Positions 8,930 to 16,898 of a DNA stretch of 35,069 nt are shown one piece after another. The stretch's first letter is position 1. The number at the start of each line of letters is the position of its first letter. The notes below the pieces were generated by a model. It saw only the letters and a program-made list of their open reading frames with translations. It was not told the DNA's origin and did not search any database. The stretch is from Phycisphaerales bacterium UBA3158. GTDB taxonomy: Bacteria > Planctomycetota > Phycisphaerae > Phycisphaerales > SM1A02. The stretch is from NCBI GenBank assembly GCA_002364555.1, contig DEYM01000054.1:1-35069 (forward strand). The letters run 5' to 3'. The position numbers and the translations under genes were made by a program.

Positions 8930-10651
8930 ATGCCGCAAATCGAAGTACGAACACCTCAGGGGCAGAAACGATACGAGCTACCAAATACCGGGCTGACGAT
9001 CGGCCGGGCTGACGACAATCAGCTGGTCATCCCTGATGATCTTCTGAGTCGGCGGCATTGCGTCATTGAAATCAGTGCCGGCGACTTTCACATCCGGGAT
9101 CTGAAGTCGAGGAATGGAACGAAGATCAATCGAAAATCCTTGAGTGATCAAGCCAGCCCACTCCTGAACGGGGATGTGATCAGGATCGGCTCAACCGAAA
9201 TAACCTACATCGACCCCGAGGCCGCGCTCACACTCGCAAAAGCACCTCCGGAGGTACGCAGGGAACCTGCCGAACAGCCTCGCCATACGCTTGACCTCGA
9301 TGTTCGTGAAATGAAGATCAAGAAGGATGGCAAGCCAAAGACCAACGACTGGGAACGTCAACTCAATGAGATGATCAAGATCGGAGAGGATCGTGGATAC
9401 ACCGAAGCTCAGATCTCTCTCGTGGATAATCGGGGCGAGGTCGTCCATAGAGCTGTCGATGAACGTGCCTTTCTCGGTTCCGACAAGGAAGATGCCGATG
9501 GCACCAAGGCATTCAGGAAGATGCTCTACGCGGCACTTCGAACACGAGCCACGGATCTCCATATCGAACCCAGACCGCAGATCTGCGTCACGAGAATGCG
9601 AGTCGATGGGACAATGGTCTCCGCCGTTGAATTTTCACCGAGCATCTTCAGACGCATCCTGGGCATCGTGAAGATTCTCTGTCAGATCGAAACCAGTCAG
9701 AAGAATCAGGTACAGGATGGGCACTTCTCGATCGCCATCGGAGATGATCTCCGTGTCGACTACAGGGTCAGTCTCACTCCCTCTATCCATGGTCAGAAGA
9801 TGGTCATCCGGGTGCTCGACTCCTCCAACAGCCCATCGAGGCTGCATGAACTGGGCCTCAAGCCCTGGATGTACGAGAAGATCCGGACACTGGCCACCCG
9901 TGATGCGGGGCTCATTCTGGCCTGCGGCCCAACCGGATCAGGCAAGACGACGACGCTCTACACCTGTCTTCGTGAAATAGATGTCAATCAACGAAACGCC
10001 ATCACGATCGAGGATCCGGTCGAGTACTACCTCGAGGGCTGCACGCAGATCCCAGTCGATCATGATCAGGGAACGACATTCCAGAGCGTGCTGCGATCGG
10101 TGCTCAGACAGGATCCCGATGTGATCTTCGTGGGTGAGATCCGTGACATGGAGACCGCTACCGTGGCGATGCAGGCTTCGATGACAGGTCATCTGGTCTA
10201 TACCACCGTGCATGCAAAGGACACCATCAGCGCCATCTTCCGTCTGCTCGATCTTGGCATCGACCCACCACTCCTGGCCAATGCGTTGAATCTGATCGTG
10301 GCACAGCGTCTGATTCGAAAGCTCTGCCCGAACTGCCGGAAGTCGGTGACGCCGACACCATCCCAGAGTCTCCGGATGGGACAACGCCTAGGCGGACTCT
10401 CCGAGATCTACATACCCCAGAGTTGCCCGCGGTGTCTCTCGACCGGATACAAGGGAAGACAGGCACTGTTCGAATTGTTCGAGATCACCGACAACATCCG
10501 GGATCTGATCATCAAGAGTCCGACCATCAAGGGTCTCAGGGAAATGGCACAGCAGGGCCTGTTCACGACACTCGAGGACTTCGGATTCGAACTGGTCGCC
10601 GAAGGCCTCACCAGCTACGAGGAAATCGAACGCGTCGCCATGGGCGACTAG
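8930..10651 (+). CDS. FHA domain-containing type II secretion / type IV pilus assembly ATPase (GspE/PilB family)
   Basis: A 573-residue cytoplasmic ATPase powering pseudopilus or pilus assembly. I chose ATG 8930 because GGGGAGA lies 7 bases upstream and the FHA domain begins immediately (PQIEVRTPQG); longer in-frame starts reach back to 8795 but add unrelated residues. FHA residues ~1-95 show LTIGRADDNQLVIPDD, SRRHC and DLKSRNGT, the phosphothreonine-binding pattern G-R...S-x-x-H...N-G. The GspE core follows: Walker A GPTGSGKT (333-340), Asp box, Walker B (DPDVIFVGEIRD) and His box region (TGHLVYTTVHAKD). A tetracysteine zinc site (CPNC...CPRC) precedes the C-terminal helices. FHA replaces the usual N1E-type domain. 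No other secretion gene is adjacent, so T2SS and T4P cannot be told apart. Confidence 0.9.
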   Translation: MPQIEVRTPQGQKRYELPNTGLTIGRADDNQLVIPDDLLSRRHCVIEISAGDFHIRDLKSRNGTKINRKSLSDQASPLLNGDVIRIGSTEITYIDPEAALTLAKAPPEVRREPAEQPRHTLDLDVREMKIKKDGKPKTNDWERQLNEMIKIGEDRGYTEAQISLVDNRGEVVHRAVDERAFLGSDKEDADGTKAFRKMLYAALRTRATDLHIEPRPQICVTRMRVDGTMVSAVEFSPSIFRRILGIVKILCQIETSQKNQVQDGHFSIAIGDDLRVDYRVSLTPSIHGQKMVIRVLDSSNSPSRLHELGLKPWMYEKIRTLATRDAGLILACGPTGSGKTTTLYTCLREIDVNQRNAITIEDPVEYYLEGCTQIPVDHDQGTTFQSVLRSVLRQDPDVIFVGEIRDMETATVAMQASMTGHLVYTTVHAKDTISAIFRLLDLGIDPPLLANALNLIVAQRLIRKLCPNCRKSVTPTPSQSLRMGQRLGGLSEIYIPQSCPRCLSTGYKGRQALFELFEITDNIRDLIIKSPTIKGLREMAQQGLFTTLEDFGFELVAEGLTSYEEIERVAMGD

Positions 10652-10656
10652 TCCCG

Positions 10657-10699
10657 GCCGGATCCTCCATCTCTGCTCTTGAAGCGCATGGGATCCGGC
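10657..10699. repeat. Inverted repeat between convergent genes
   Basis: GCCGGATCC (10657-10665) and GGATCCGGC (10691-10699) are perfect inverted copies separated by 25 bases. They lie just after the secretion ATPase stop and before the end of the aldehyde dehydrogenase gene. The arms could form a 9-bp stem. There is no U-rich tail, so a terminator role is only possible. Confidence 0.3.
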
Positions 10700-10832
10700 T
10701 CATCGACGACACGATTCAGTGAAAGGCTCCGGACGACGGAGAAACCACCAAGCCACAGCACGCATCTTCCGAACGTGAATGATCTTTTCAATCACGATCG
10801 GCTCGATGTGTTCCGCGACAGGAATGTACCGA

Positions 10833-12380
10833 TCAACCGAACTCGATTCCCTGTGCCAATGGAAGATCATCACCCCAGTTGAGCGTACAGGTCTGGCGTC
10901 TCATGTACTGTCGCCATGAATCCGAACCGGATTCACGCCCGCCACCCGTATCCTTCTCGCCACCGAAGGCCCCGCCGATCTCGGCACCACTGGTGCCGAT
11001 GTTGACGTTCGCGATGCCGCAGTCGGAACCGTCATGGGAGAGGAAGCGTTCGGCTTCACGCATGGAGTCCGTGAAGATCGCACTGGAGAGTCCCTGGTCG
11101 ACGCTATTCTGCGCCTCGACGGCATCTTCGAGATTCTCGTATTCGAAGATGTAGAGAACCGGGGCGAAGGTCTCTTCGCGAGCGATCTCCGGATCCTGAC
11201 CTGCCGGAACACGAACGATGGTCGGGGTCACGTAGTTGCCGGCCGAATCGGCGTATTGATCGATTCCCTCGGTGCCGCCACAGAGGATCTCGCACCCCTG
11301 CTCGGCGGCCTTGGTGATGGCGTTTCGCATGCCATCGACCGACTGGGAGTTGATGAGCGGTCCCACCAGCGTGCTGCTGTCCATGGGATCCCCCACTGGA
11401 ACCTGACCATAGGCCTTCACCAGTCGTGCGGTGACGTCGTCGACCACGCTGCTGTGACAGAAGAGTCGACGCGTGGACGTACATCGCTGGCCGGCGGTGC
11501 CGACGGCACCGAACACCACACCCCTGAGCACCAGATCGAGATCGGCACTTGGCGTGATGATGATGGCGTTGTTGCCACCGAGCTCGAGAAGGCTCTTGCC
11601 CAGTCGCTTGGCGACCTGCGTCCCGACATGGCGACCCATTCGGCATGAACCGGTCGCGCTGATCAATGGCAGTCGACGATCGGCGATCATGGTCTCACCG
11701 ACCTCGTCATCGGAACCGATGATGAGACCGAAGATGTCGCATGGGTCACCCTCTTCCGGCTGGAAGATGTCCTGCTCACGCATCACGCGATGCGCGATGT
11801 TGTTCATGGCGATCGCACACAGAGGCGTGACCAGACTGGGCTTCCAGATCATGGTGTTGCCACAGACGGCGGCAAGCATGGCGTTCCAGGCCCAGACAGC
11901 GACCGGGAAGTTGAAGGCCGTGATGATGCCGATGGTTCCAAGCGGATGCCACTGCTCGTACATGCGATGCTGCGGTCGCTCGGACACCATGGTCAGGCCA
12001 TAGAGCTGACGCGACAGGCCGACCGAGAAGTCGGCGATGTCGATGCACTCCACGACTTCGCCGATGCCTTCGGGAAGAATCTTGCCCATTTCCATCGTCA
12101 CAAGCGCACCGAGCTCCTGCTCGTGCTCACGAAACGCGTTGCCGATTCGTCGGACGATCTCACCGCGTTTCGGGGCGGGAAGCTGTCGCCAGGACTTCTG
12201 GACCAGCTGGGCTCGTTCGACCAGCGATTCATAGTCGGCTCTCGACTGAAGCCGGACGGCGCCCAGGGCTTCGCCCGTGGCTGGATTTGTGGAAACCACA
12301 CAGTCATCCCCGGCTGCTGCCGGATCGACCAGAAGTGGGTGTTCAATCAACGATGCGAATGGGAGTGTCTTTACGTTCAT
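10833..12380 (-). CDS. Aldehyde dehydrogenase, ALDH7 type (L-aminoadipate-semialdehyde dehydrogenase-like)
   Basis: A 514-residue NAD(P)-dependent dehydrogenase. ATG 12380 is preferred over an upstream in-frame GTG at 12410, whose residues (WPCARYN...) do not fit the family. Catalytic residues are Glu266 in LLELGGNN and Cys300 in GQRCTSTRR, 34 residues apart as is usual. The segment LYGLTMVSERPQHRMYEQWHP and GIITAFNFPVAVWAWN are characteristic of ALDH7/antiquitin, which oxidises alpha-aminoadipate semialdehyde in lysine breakdown. The symbol amaB is used in Pseudomonas, but specificity is inferred. The gene is divergent from a CoA-transferase beta subunit, with 76 bases between the starts, which would suit a shared lysine/ketone-body catabolic theme. 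Confidence 0.88.
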   Translation of the reverse strand: MNVKTLPFASLIEHPLLVDPAAAGDDCVVSTNPATGEALGAVRLQSRADYESLVERAQLVQKSWRQLPAPKRGEIVRRIGNAFREHEQELGALVTMEMGKILPEGIGEVVECIDIADFSVGLSRQLYGLTMVSERPQHRMYEQWHPLGTIGIITAFNFPVAVWAWNAMLAAVCGNTMIWKPSLVTPLCAIAMNNIAHRVMREQDIFQPEEGDPCDIFGLIIGSDDEVGETMIADRRLPLISATGSCRMGRHVGTQVAKRLGKSLLELGGNNAIIITPSADLDLVLRGVVFGAVGTAGQRCTSTRRLFCHSSVVDDVTARLVKAYGQVPVGDPMDSSTLVGPLINSQSVDGMRNAITKAAEQGCEILCGGTEGIDQYADSAGNYVTPTIVRVPAGQDPEIAREETFAPVLYIFEYENLEDAVEAQNSVDQGLSSAIFTDSMREAERFLSHDGSDCGIANVNIGTSGAEIGGAFGGEKDTGGGRESGSDSWRQYMRRQTCTLNWGDDLPLAQGIEFG

Positions 12381-12456
12381 CCCGGGATTGTATCGAGCAC
12401 AAGGCCACACCTGTAGTCCCCGACTCGATTACCATTGCCCCAGCAGGAGAAATCAC

Positions 12457-13119
12457 ATGCCACTGGACCGAAATGACATCGCCCGCCGAGCCGCCCAGGA
12501 ACTGGAAAACGGCTTCTACGTCAATTTAGGCATCGGTATGCCCACTTTGGTGGCCAATCACGTCCCCGAGGACATGACGGTCTGGCTCCAGTCGGAAAAC
12601 GGTCTGCTTGGCATGGGCCCCTTCCCGACCGAGGACAAGGTCGATGCCGACCTGATCAATGCCGGCAAGCAGACCGTGACAGCTGTTCCAGGGGCCAGCT
12701 ATTTCTCCAGTGCGGACTCCTTCGCCATGATCCGCGGCGGCCACGTCAATCTGGCCATTCTCGGTGCCATGGAGATCTCCCAGGAGGGAGACATCGCCAA
12801 CTGGATGATCCCGGGCAAGCTCGTCAAGGGCATGGGTGGCGCCATGGACCTGGTCGCGGGAACCAGACGAGTCGTCGTGATGATGGACCACTGCAACAAG
12901 AAGGGGCAACCCAAGCTCATTCCCGAATGCACGCTCCCGCTGACAGGCGTCGGCTGCATCGACATGGTGATCACCGATCTGTGTGTCCTCGAGATGAACA
13001 AGGACAGGAAACGATTCGAACTGACTGAACTGGCTCCTGGTGTCACGGCCGAGGAAGTCCTCGAGAAGACGACCGCCGAGATACTCGTGGAACGAACGCC
13101 GATCGACATTCCCGTCTGA
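12457..13119 (+). CDS. scoB: 3-oxoacid CoA-transferase, subunit B
   Basis: A 220-residue beta subunit of a family I CoA-transferase, which moves CoA from succinyl-CoA (or acetyl-CoA) to acetoacetate or a similar 3-oxoacid. ATG 12457 follows AGGAGA at 7 bases' spacing; in-frame codons further upstream fall in the divergent gene. It shows GIGMPTLVANHVP, the SENGLLGMGP motif whose Glu forms the CoA thioester, and ADSFAMIRGGHVN. The length is normal. The alpha subunit (scoA), usually the preceding gene, is absent: upstream is the divergent aldehyde dehydrogenase and downstream a terminator and fliA on the other strand. The partner must be coded elsewhere. AtoA-type naming is equally possible. Confidence 0.9.
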   Translation: MPLDRNDIARRAAQELENGFYVNLGIGMPTLVANHVPEDMTVWLQSENGLLGMGPFPTEDKVDADLINAGKQTVTAVPGASYFSSADSFAMIRGGHVNLAILGAMEISQEGDIANWMIPGKLVKGMGGAMDLVAGTRRVVVMMDHCNKKGQPKLIPECTLPLTGVGCIDMVITDLCVLEMNKDRKRFELTELAPGVTAEEVLEKTTAEILVERTPIDIPV

Positions 13120-13147
13120 GCGGTCGATACGATTCAACCAAAGAAAA

Positions 13148-13174
13148 AAGCGGCGGTCCAGAGGACCGCCGCTT
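13148..13174. terminator. Bidirectional intrinsic terminator between scoB and fliA
   Basis: A perfect 12-bp stem, AAGCGGCGGTCC (13148-13159) with GGACCGCCGCTT (13163-13174), closes a 3-base loop. On the minus strand it is followed by a U-rich run (complement of 13141-13149), making it a classical terminator of the flagellar operon. On the plus strand the tail GTCGTTTATT is weaker but would serve scoB. Confidence 0.92.
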
Positions 13175-13198
13175 GTCGTTTATTCGTATGGAATCCGA

Positions 13199-14053
13199 TC
13201 AGAATTCCTTGGAGCGATGCTGCATCTGGGCCTTCAGCCTGGCCAGGATCGAGGAATGCATCTGGCTGACTCGCGATTCCGAAAGATCGAGCGTTATCCC
13301 GATCTCCTTCATCGTCATCTCCTCGTAGTAGTAGAGCACGATGATCAGACGTTCCGCCCTGGAGAGCCCCTTGGTGAGGAGCAGTTTCAAGTCGTCACGC
13401 TGAAGCCGTGAAACCGGATTCTCCTGACGGCGATCTCGTACGACATCTATTTCCCGAACATCCTTGCTCGAGTCGGTCTCGAACCATTTACGGTTCAAGG
13501 AGACGACGCCGACGGGACGGGCGTCCCGGCAGATCTTCTTGTATTCGTCCTTGTCGACCTCCAGCTTGTTGCTGATCTGAGCATCGGTGGCCTTCTCGCC
13601 ACTTTCCATCTCGATCTGCTTCCTGGCACGTTCCACCTTGGCGGTACGCGATCGCACCAGCCGGGGAACCCAGTCCATCGCCCGAAGTTCATCGAAGATG
13701 GCACCACGGATTCGCTGGGTGCAGTAGGTCTCGAACTTCACGCCACGCTCGATGTCGTACGCGTCTATGGCATCCATGAGGCCGAAGAGACCCGAGGACA
13801 TGAGATCCTCGACTTCGACTTCCGCAGGTAGCCGCGTATGCATTCGTTCAGCCGTGTAGCGAACGAGTGGCAGGAAGTTCTCCATCAGGAAGTTCCTGAT
13901 GGCTTCAGAAGGTTCATCCCGGTAGAGGCGCCAGACCTCCGCAATTGGACGATCCGATAAATCAGCCGTTGCGTTGGCTGTTACCGGTTGTCCATCTACG
14001 ACCTGTAGAGGTACGGGAACTGTAGTGTCATGCTTCGCTGAAAGACTCGGCAT
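13199..14053 (-). CDS. fliA: Flagellar sigma factor FliA (sigma-28 family)
   Basis: A 284-residue RNA polymerase sigma factor that directs late flagellar and chemotaxis genes. ATG 14053 is chosen because AAGGAG lies 7 bases upstream. Alternative in-frame starts at 14137 and 14191 would add a Pro/Ser-rich tail with poor ribosome sites. Region 2 is clear: NFLPLVRYTAERMHTRLP, then VEDLMSSGLFGLMDAIDAYD, and FETYCTQRIRGAIFDELRAMDWVPR, the FliA/WhiG hallmark. Region 4 has LSRAERLIIVLYYYEEMTMKEI and a helix-turn-helix (LDLSESRVSQMHSSIL). It is the last gene of the flagellar operon, right before the terminator. Flagellar operons often place fliA after flhF-flhG. No flgM-like anti-sigma gene is nearby. 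Confidence 0.93.
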   Translation of the reverse strand: MPSLSAKHDTTVPVPLQVVDGQPVTANATADLSDRPIAEVWRLYRDEPSEAIRNFLMENFLPLVRYTAERMHTRLPAEVEVEDLMSSGLFGLMDAIDAYDIERGVKFETYCTQRIRGAIFDELRAMDWVPRLVRSRTAKVERARKQIEMESGEKATDAQISNKLEVDKDEYKKICRDARPVGVVSLNRKWFETDSSKDVREIDVVRDRRQENPVSRLQRDDLKLLLTKGLSRAERLIIVLYYYEEMTMKEIGITLDLSESRVSQMHSSILARLKAQMQHRSKEF

Positions 14054-14207
14054 TGGTCTGCTCCTTGACCCTTGCGCCGTTGCCGGATGATCTTCGTGAG
14101 AAGGTCCGACACTCTGTATCTTCGGAGTGACACTCATCCTTGAGCGTCTTCCGACAAGTTGACTATAACAAACGTCCGTGTCCACATACAAGGAAGAGTC
14201 TGATTAC

Positions 14208-14546
14208 CTACGCAGCTTCTCGCTCTTCTTCTGCTTCGGCCACTGAATCCTTGATCTGAAGTGAATCGTCGGATTTTCTCGATTCACCCGAATCTTCCTC
14301 ACAAGCGGAACTCGAATCGGCATGAACTGCGCGATTCAGGGTCCAACCTGCCCCATAACCAATGATCCAGAAGAGGCCCATGGCCAACACACCACGCAAC
14401 AACACTGTGGCAGCGGTGTTATCGGCAAGCAGACCTGCCCCAATGGCGACGACCAGAGCAGTCAGTCCAGCCAGACCACCGATCAGGCCAGGAATAGCCT
14501 CCCAGTGGCCTTCAGAGACCGAAATCCGTCTATCTTCTGGTTTCAT
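14208..14546 (-). CDS. Small two-helix membrane protein between flhG and fliA
   Basis: A 112-residue protein I cannot name. ATG 14546 is preferred because GGGAAG is well placed before it; a GTG two codons upstream is in frame. Two hydrophobic helices are visible, roughly residues 17-40 (PGLIGGLAGLTALVVAIGAG) and 47-68 (ATVLLRGVLAMGLFWIIGYG). A ~40-residue acidic tail rich in Ser/Glu/Asp follows. The predicted form is a membrane hairpin with a soluble acidic tail. It starts 45 bases after the flhG stop and ends 154 bases before the fliA start, so it is cotranscribed with the flagellar genes. Small membrane proteins of unknown function occur at this place in other flagellar operons, but I do not see a link to FliA regulation in the sequence itself. 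Confidence 0.7.
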   Translation of the reverse strand: MKPEDRRISVSEGHWEAIPGLIGGLAGLTALVVAIGAGLLADNTAATVLLRGVLAMGLFWIIGYGAGWTLNRAVHADSSSACEEDSGESRKSDDSLQIKDSVAEAEEEREAA

Positions 14547-14591
14547 AAGCACTTCCCGTCACACGATCGAAACGATGGATCACCATCAACT

Positions 14592-15491
14592 CTATGACTT
14601 CCTCGGAGAAAGCCACTGCACGAGGCGACCCAGGAAACTTCCCTGGTGCTGCGAATCGCGTGCCGGACGTCCGCCTAATCTCGTCGCCAGGCGTTGAATG
14701 GAGCAACTGGGTGCGGATGTCGGCTCCAGAATGACATAGGGAAGTCTGGCTTTCACGGCTCGCCTCACGGCATCATCCCTTGGAACGATGCCAGCCAGAG
14801 GCAACCCGAAGTCCAGAAACTGCCGACAGGCCCGATCCATCCTCTGATGAACCTCCCGGGCCTCCTCTTCACTGTCGGAGGCGTTGATGAGCAGATCGGG
14901 CACACGCTCAGGTGCATGTCGACGAATCGACTTGATGAAGGCGTAGGCATCGGTGACCGACGTTGGCTCGGGAGTCGCGACAACGATCAACGCATCGGCT
15001 GCGGAAGCGAATCCCATGACGTCGCTTCCGACACCTGCAGCCACATCGATCAGCAGGACATCGGCCTCCGACTCCAATTCACCAAGCTGCCTCAGAAGAC
15101 TGTTTCGACGATCGGGAGACAGAGCCGCCAGTTCACTTCCACCCGATGAGCCGGGTATGAGTTCGAATCCCCCGGGGCCCGTGATCATGATCTCACGCAA
15201 TGTTCGTCTGCCGGCAACGACCGCTTCGATGTTCTCCTTGGGATCAAGCCCACAGAGGACATCGGCATTGGCCGTCCCAAGATCGGCATCGAACACGATG
15301 GTCCGAAGCCCCTGCTGGGCCAACGCCGTCGCCAGATTGACCGTGACGTTGGTCTTGCCGACACCACCCTTGCCGGAAGCAATGGTGATTGCCAGAGAGA
15401 GACGAGCGGGATCGCCATCATGCTCTCGATGTTTGGTCTCATCGGAACGCTTGAGCATCTCCCGGAGCATAGTGGCCTGATCACCGATCAC
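14592..15491 (-). CDS. flhG: Flagellar number regulator FlhG (MinD-like ATPase)
   Basis: A 299-residue ParA/MinD-family ATPase that, with FlhF, controls flagellum number and placement. The deviant Walker A GKGGVGKTNVTVNLA is followed by FDADLGTANADVL and a Walker B-like DVLLIDVAAG. The start is GTG 15491 within a GTGA overlap with the flhF stop, preceded by AGGAG at 9 bases. The N-terminal ~30 residues resemble the short FlhG activating peptide (DQA-x-x-LR); DQATMLREML is visible. A likely membrane-targeting helix follows at the C-terminus (LGRLVQWLSPRKS). The protein acts at the cytoplasmic membrane. Confidence 0.92.
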   Translation of the reverse strand: MIGDQATMLREMLKRSDETKHREHDGDPARLSLAITIASGKGGVGKTNVTVNLATALAQQGLRTIVFDADLGTANADVLCGLDPKENIEAVVAGRRTLREIMITGPGGFELIPGSSGGSELAALSPDRRNSLLRQLGELESEADVLLIDVAAGVGSDVMGFASAADALIVVATPEPTSVTDAYAFIKSIRRHAPERVPDLLINASDSEEEAREVHQRMDRACRQFLDFGLPLAGIVPRDDAVRRAVKARLPYVILEPTSAPSCSIQRLATRLGGRPARDSQHQGSFLGRLVQWLSPRKS

Positions 15492-16876
15492 AAACGGGAA
15501 CTCCTGATTGATCCATCCTGGGTGGTACCACGCAACGCCATGCTCGCCAGTCGATCACCGGATGCGGGCTCGATGTCCGCAGGTACTTCCTGACCGGTGG
15601 TGATGAAACTCAGTTCACGACCGATTCGATGCAGGACATCGACCAGCATCCCGAAACTGACCGCTTCGTCAAGCTTCGTCAGCACGATTCTGTCCACACC
15701 AAGCGGGAGGAACGCCTCCGCTTCGCGAAGCAGCACCTTTTCCCCGGCGGTACCTGAAAGCACCAGATGAGTCTGATGGGGCTTGGCCGCTTGCAGGAAG
15801 CCATTGAGCTCATCGATCCGGTCCTCGTCTCGCTGACTTCTACCGGGCGTATCGATGATCACGACGTCGACATCGCCTATTGATTCCATCAAGCCGGGTA
15901 TCTGACCCGGATGCTCCGCGACATGGAGCGGAATGCCGAGGATCTCCGCATAGGTCCGCAATTGCGCAACAGCGGCAACTCGGTAGGTGTCACAGGTAAT
16001 CAAGGCGACCTTGCCACCACGATGCAGGCGACAAGTGGCGGCGATCTTGGCGGTGGTCGTCGTCTTGCCGACTCCGGTGGGCCCGACCATGGCGATCACC
16101 AGTGGACCATTCGCGGGAGGATCGGGCAGGGGCGAACTGGCGGTCGGAACGAACTGTGAGAGATGGTGGATGATCCGCTCTCGCACGTGATGCCTGTCGT
16201 CGAAGTTGCCACCGAGTTCCTGACTGGCCGCTTCGATCACACGGGTTGCCAGTTCCCTGGAGACTTCAGACGAGATCAGATCGACATACCAGCAGACCAT
16301 CTTCTCCGGAATGCCCGATGGGACATTCTCGTCATCGATGGTCATCGTCTGTTGTCGAAGCACCTGTCCGACCAGATCACGCAGCTCGCCGATCTCGCTT
16401 CGAACGAGATCCACCTCAGCAGCAACAGGCTTGGGTTCAGGAGTGGACTTGGACTCCAGGCGCTCGAGCATGGCTCGAGCCATTCGACGAGTGGCTTCGC
16501 GATCGGGAGCGCCTTCCCGAGGCTGAGACGGCATGTCGGCAGTTCGAGTCTCGGGGGCGAGCACCTCTATCGGCTCACGAACCGTCACCTCCGGATGAAT
16601 GGACTCCTTGCTCCGGGACACTTCATCCGGGGACTGGTCCGCTGTGGTCGTCGTGCGGTTTCTGGCGTCCCTGACCTCGGCTGCTCTGGCAGCATGGACC
16701 TCGACGATCGTGGCGCCGAGCATTCCCCAGAATCCTGTTCGTCGAACCGTTCTGGTTTCAAGAATCACGGCATCGGATCCGAGATCCTCACGAAGCCCGA
16801 CAACCGCCTGACTCATCGTATTGGCGCGATAGATCTTGCTCTGCACTTTCAAGCCCTCCATGGCTTTCAATTCCAT
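15488..16876 (-). CDS. flhF: Flagellar biosynthesis SRP-type GTPase FlhF
   Basis: A GTPase of the SRP/SIMIBI class that marks the site of flagellar assembly, 462 residues from ATG 16876. Other in-frame starts are a TTG at 16885 and an ATG at 16861; the family usually begins close to the segment LKVQSKIYRA, so 16861 is also plausible. The basic/linker region extends to ~residue 170, and the NG domain has GPTGVGKTTTTAKIAA (G1), DTYRVAAVAQLRTYAEIL, DTPGRSQRDEDRI (G3) and TKLDEA (G4). It overlaps flhG by 4 bases (GTGA) and starts 22 bases after the flhA stop. All GTP-binding motifs are intact. Confidence 0.93.
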   Translation of the reverse strand: MELKAMEGLKVQSKIYRANTMSQAVVGLREDLGSDAVILETRTVRRTGFWGMLGATIVEVHAARAAEVRDARNRTTTTADQSPDEVSRSKESIHPEVTVREPIEVLAPETRTADMPSQPREGAPDREATRRMARAMLERLESKSTPEPKPVAAEVDLVRSEIGELRDLVGQVLRQQTMTIDDENVPSGIPEKMVCWYVDLISSEVSRELATRVIEAASQELGGNFDDRHHVRERIIHHLSQFVPTASSPLPDPPANGPLVIAMVGPTGVGKTTTTAKIAATCRLHRGGKVALITCDTYRVAAVAQLRTYAEILGIPLHVAEHPGQIPGLMESIGDVDVVIIDTPGRSQRDEDRIDELNGFLQAAKPHQTHLVLSGTAGEKVLLREAEAFLPLGVDRIVLTKLDEAVSFGMLVDVLHRIGRELSFITTGQEVPADIEPASGDRLASMALRGTTQDGSIRSSRL

Positions 16877-16898
16877 CGTTCTCAAGACATGTCGACGA

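Noticed and set aside
10780..10805. Short stem in the gap after the secretion ATPase (CGTGA...TCACG)
   Set aside because: Only 5 bp are paired; this is too weak to call.
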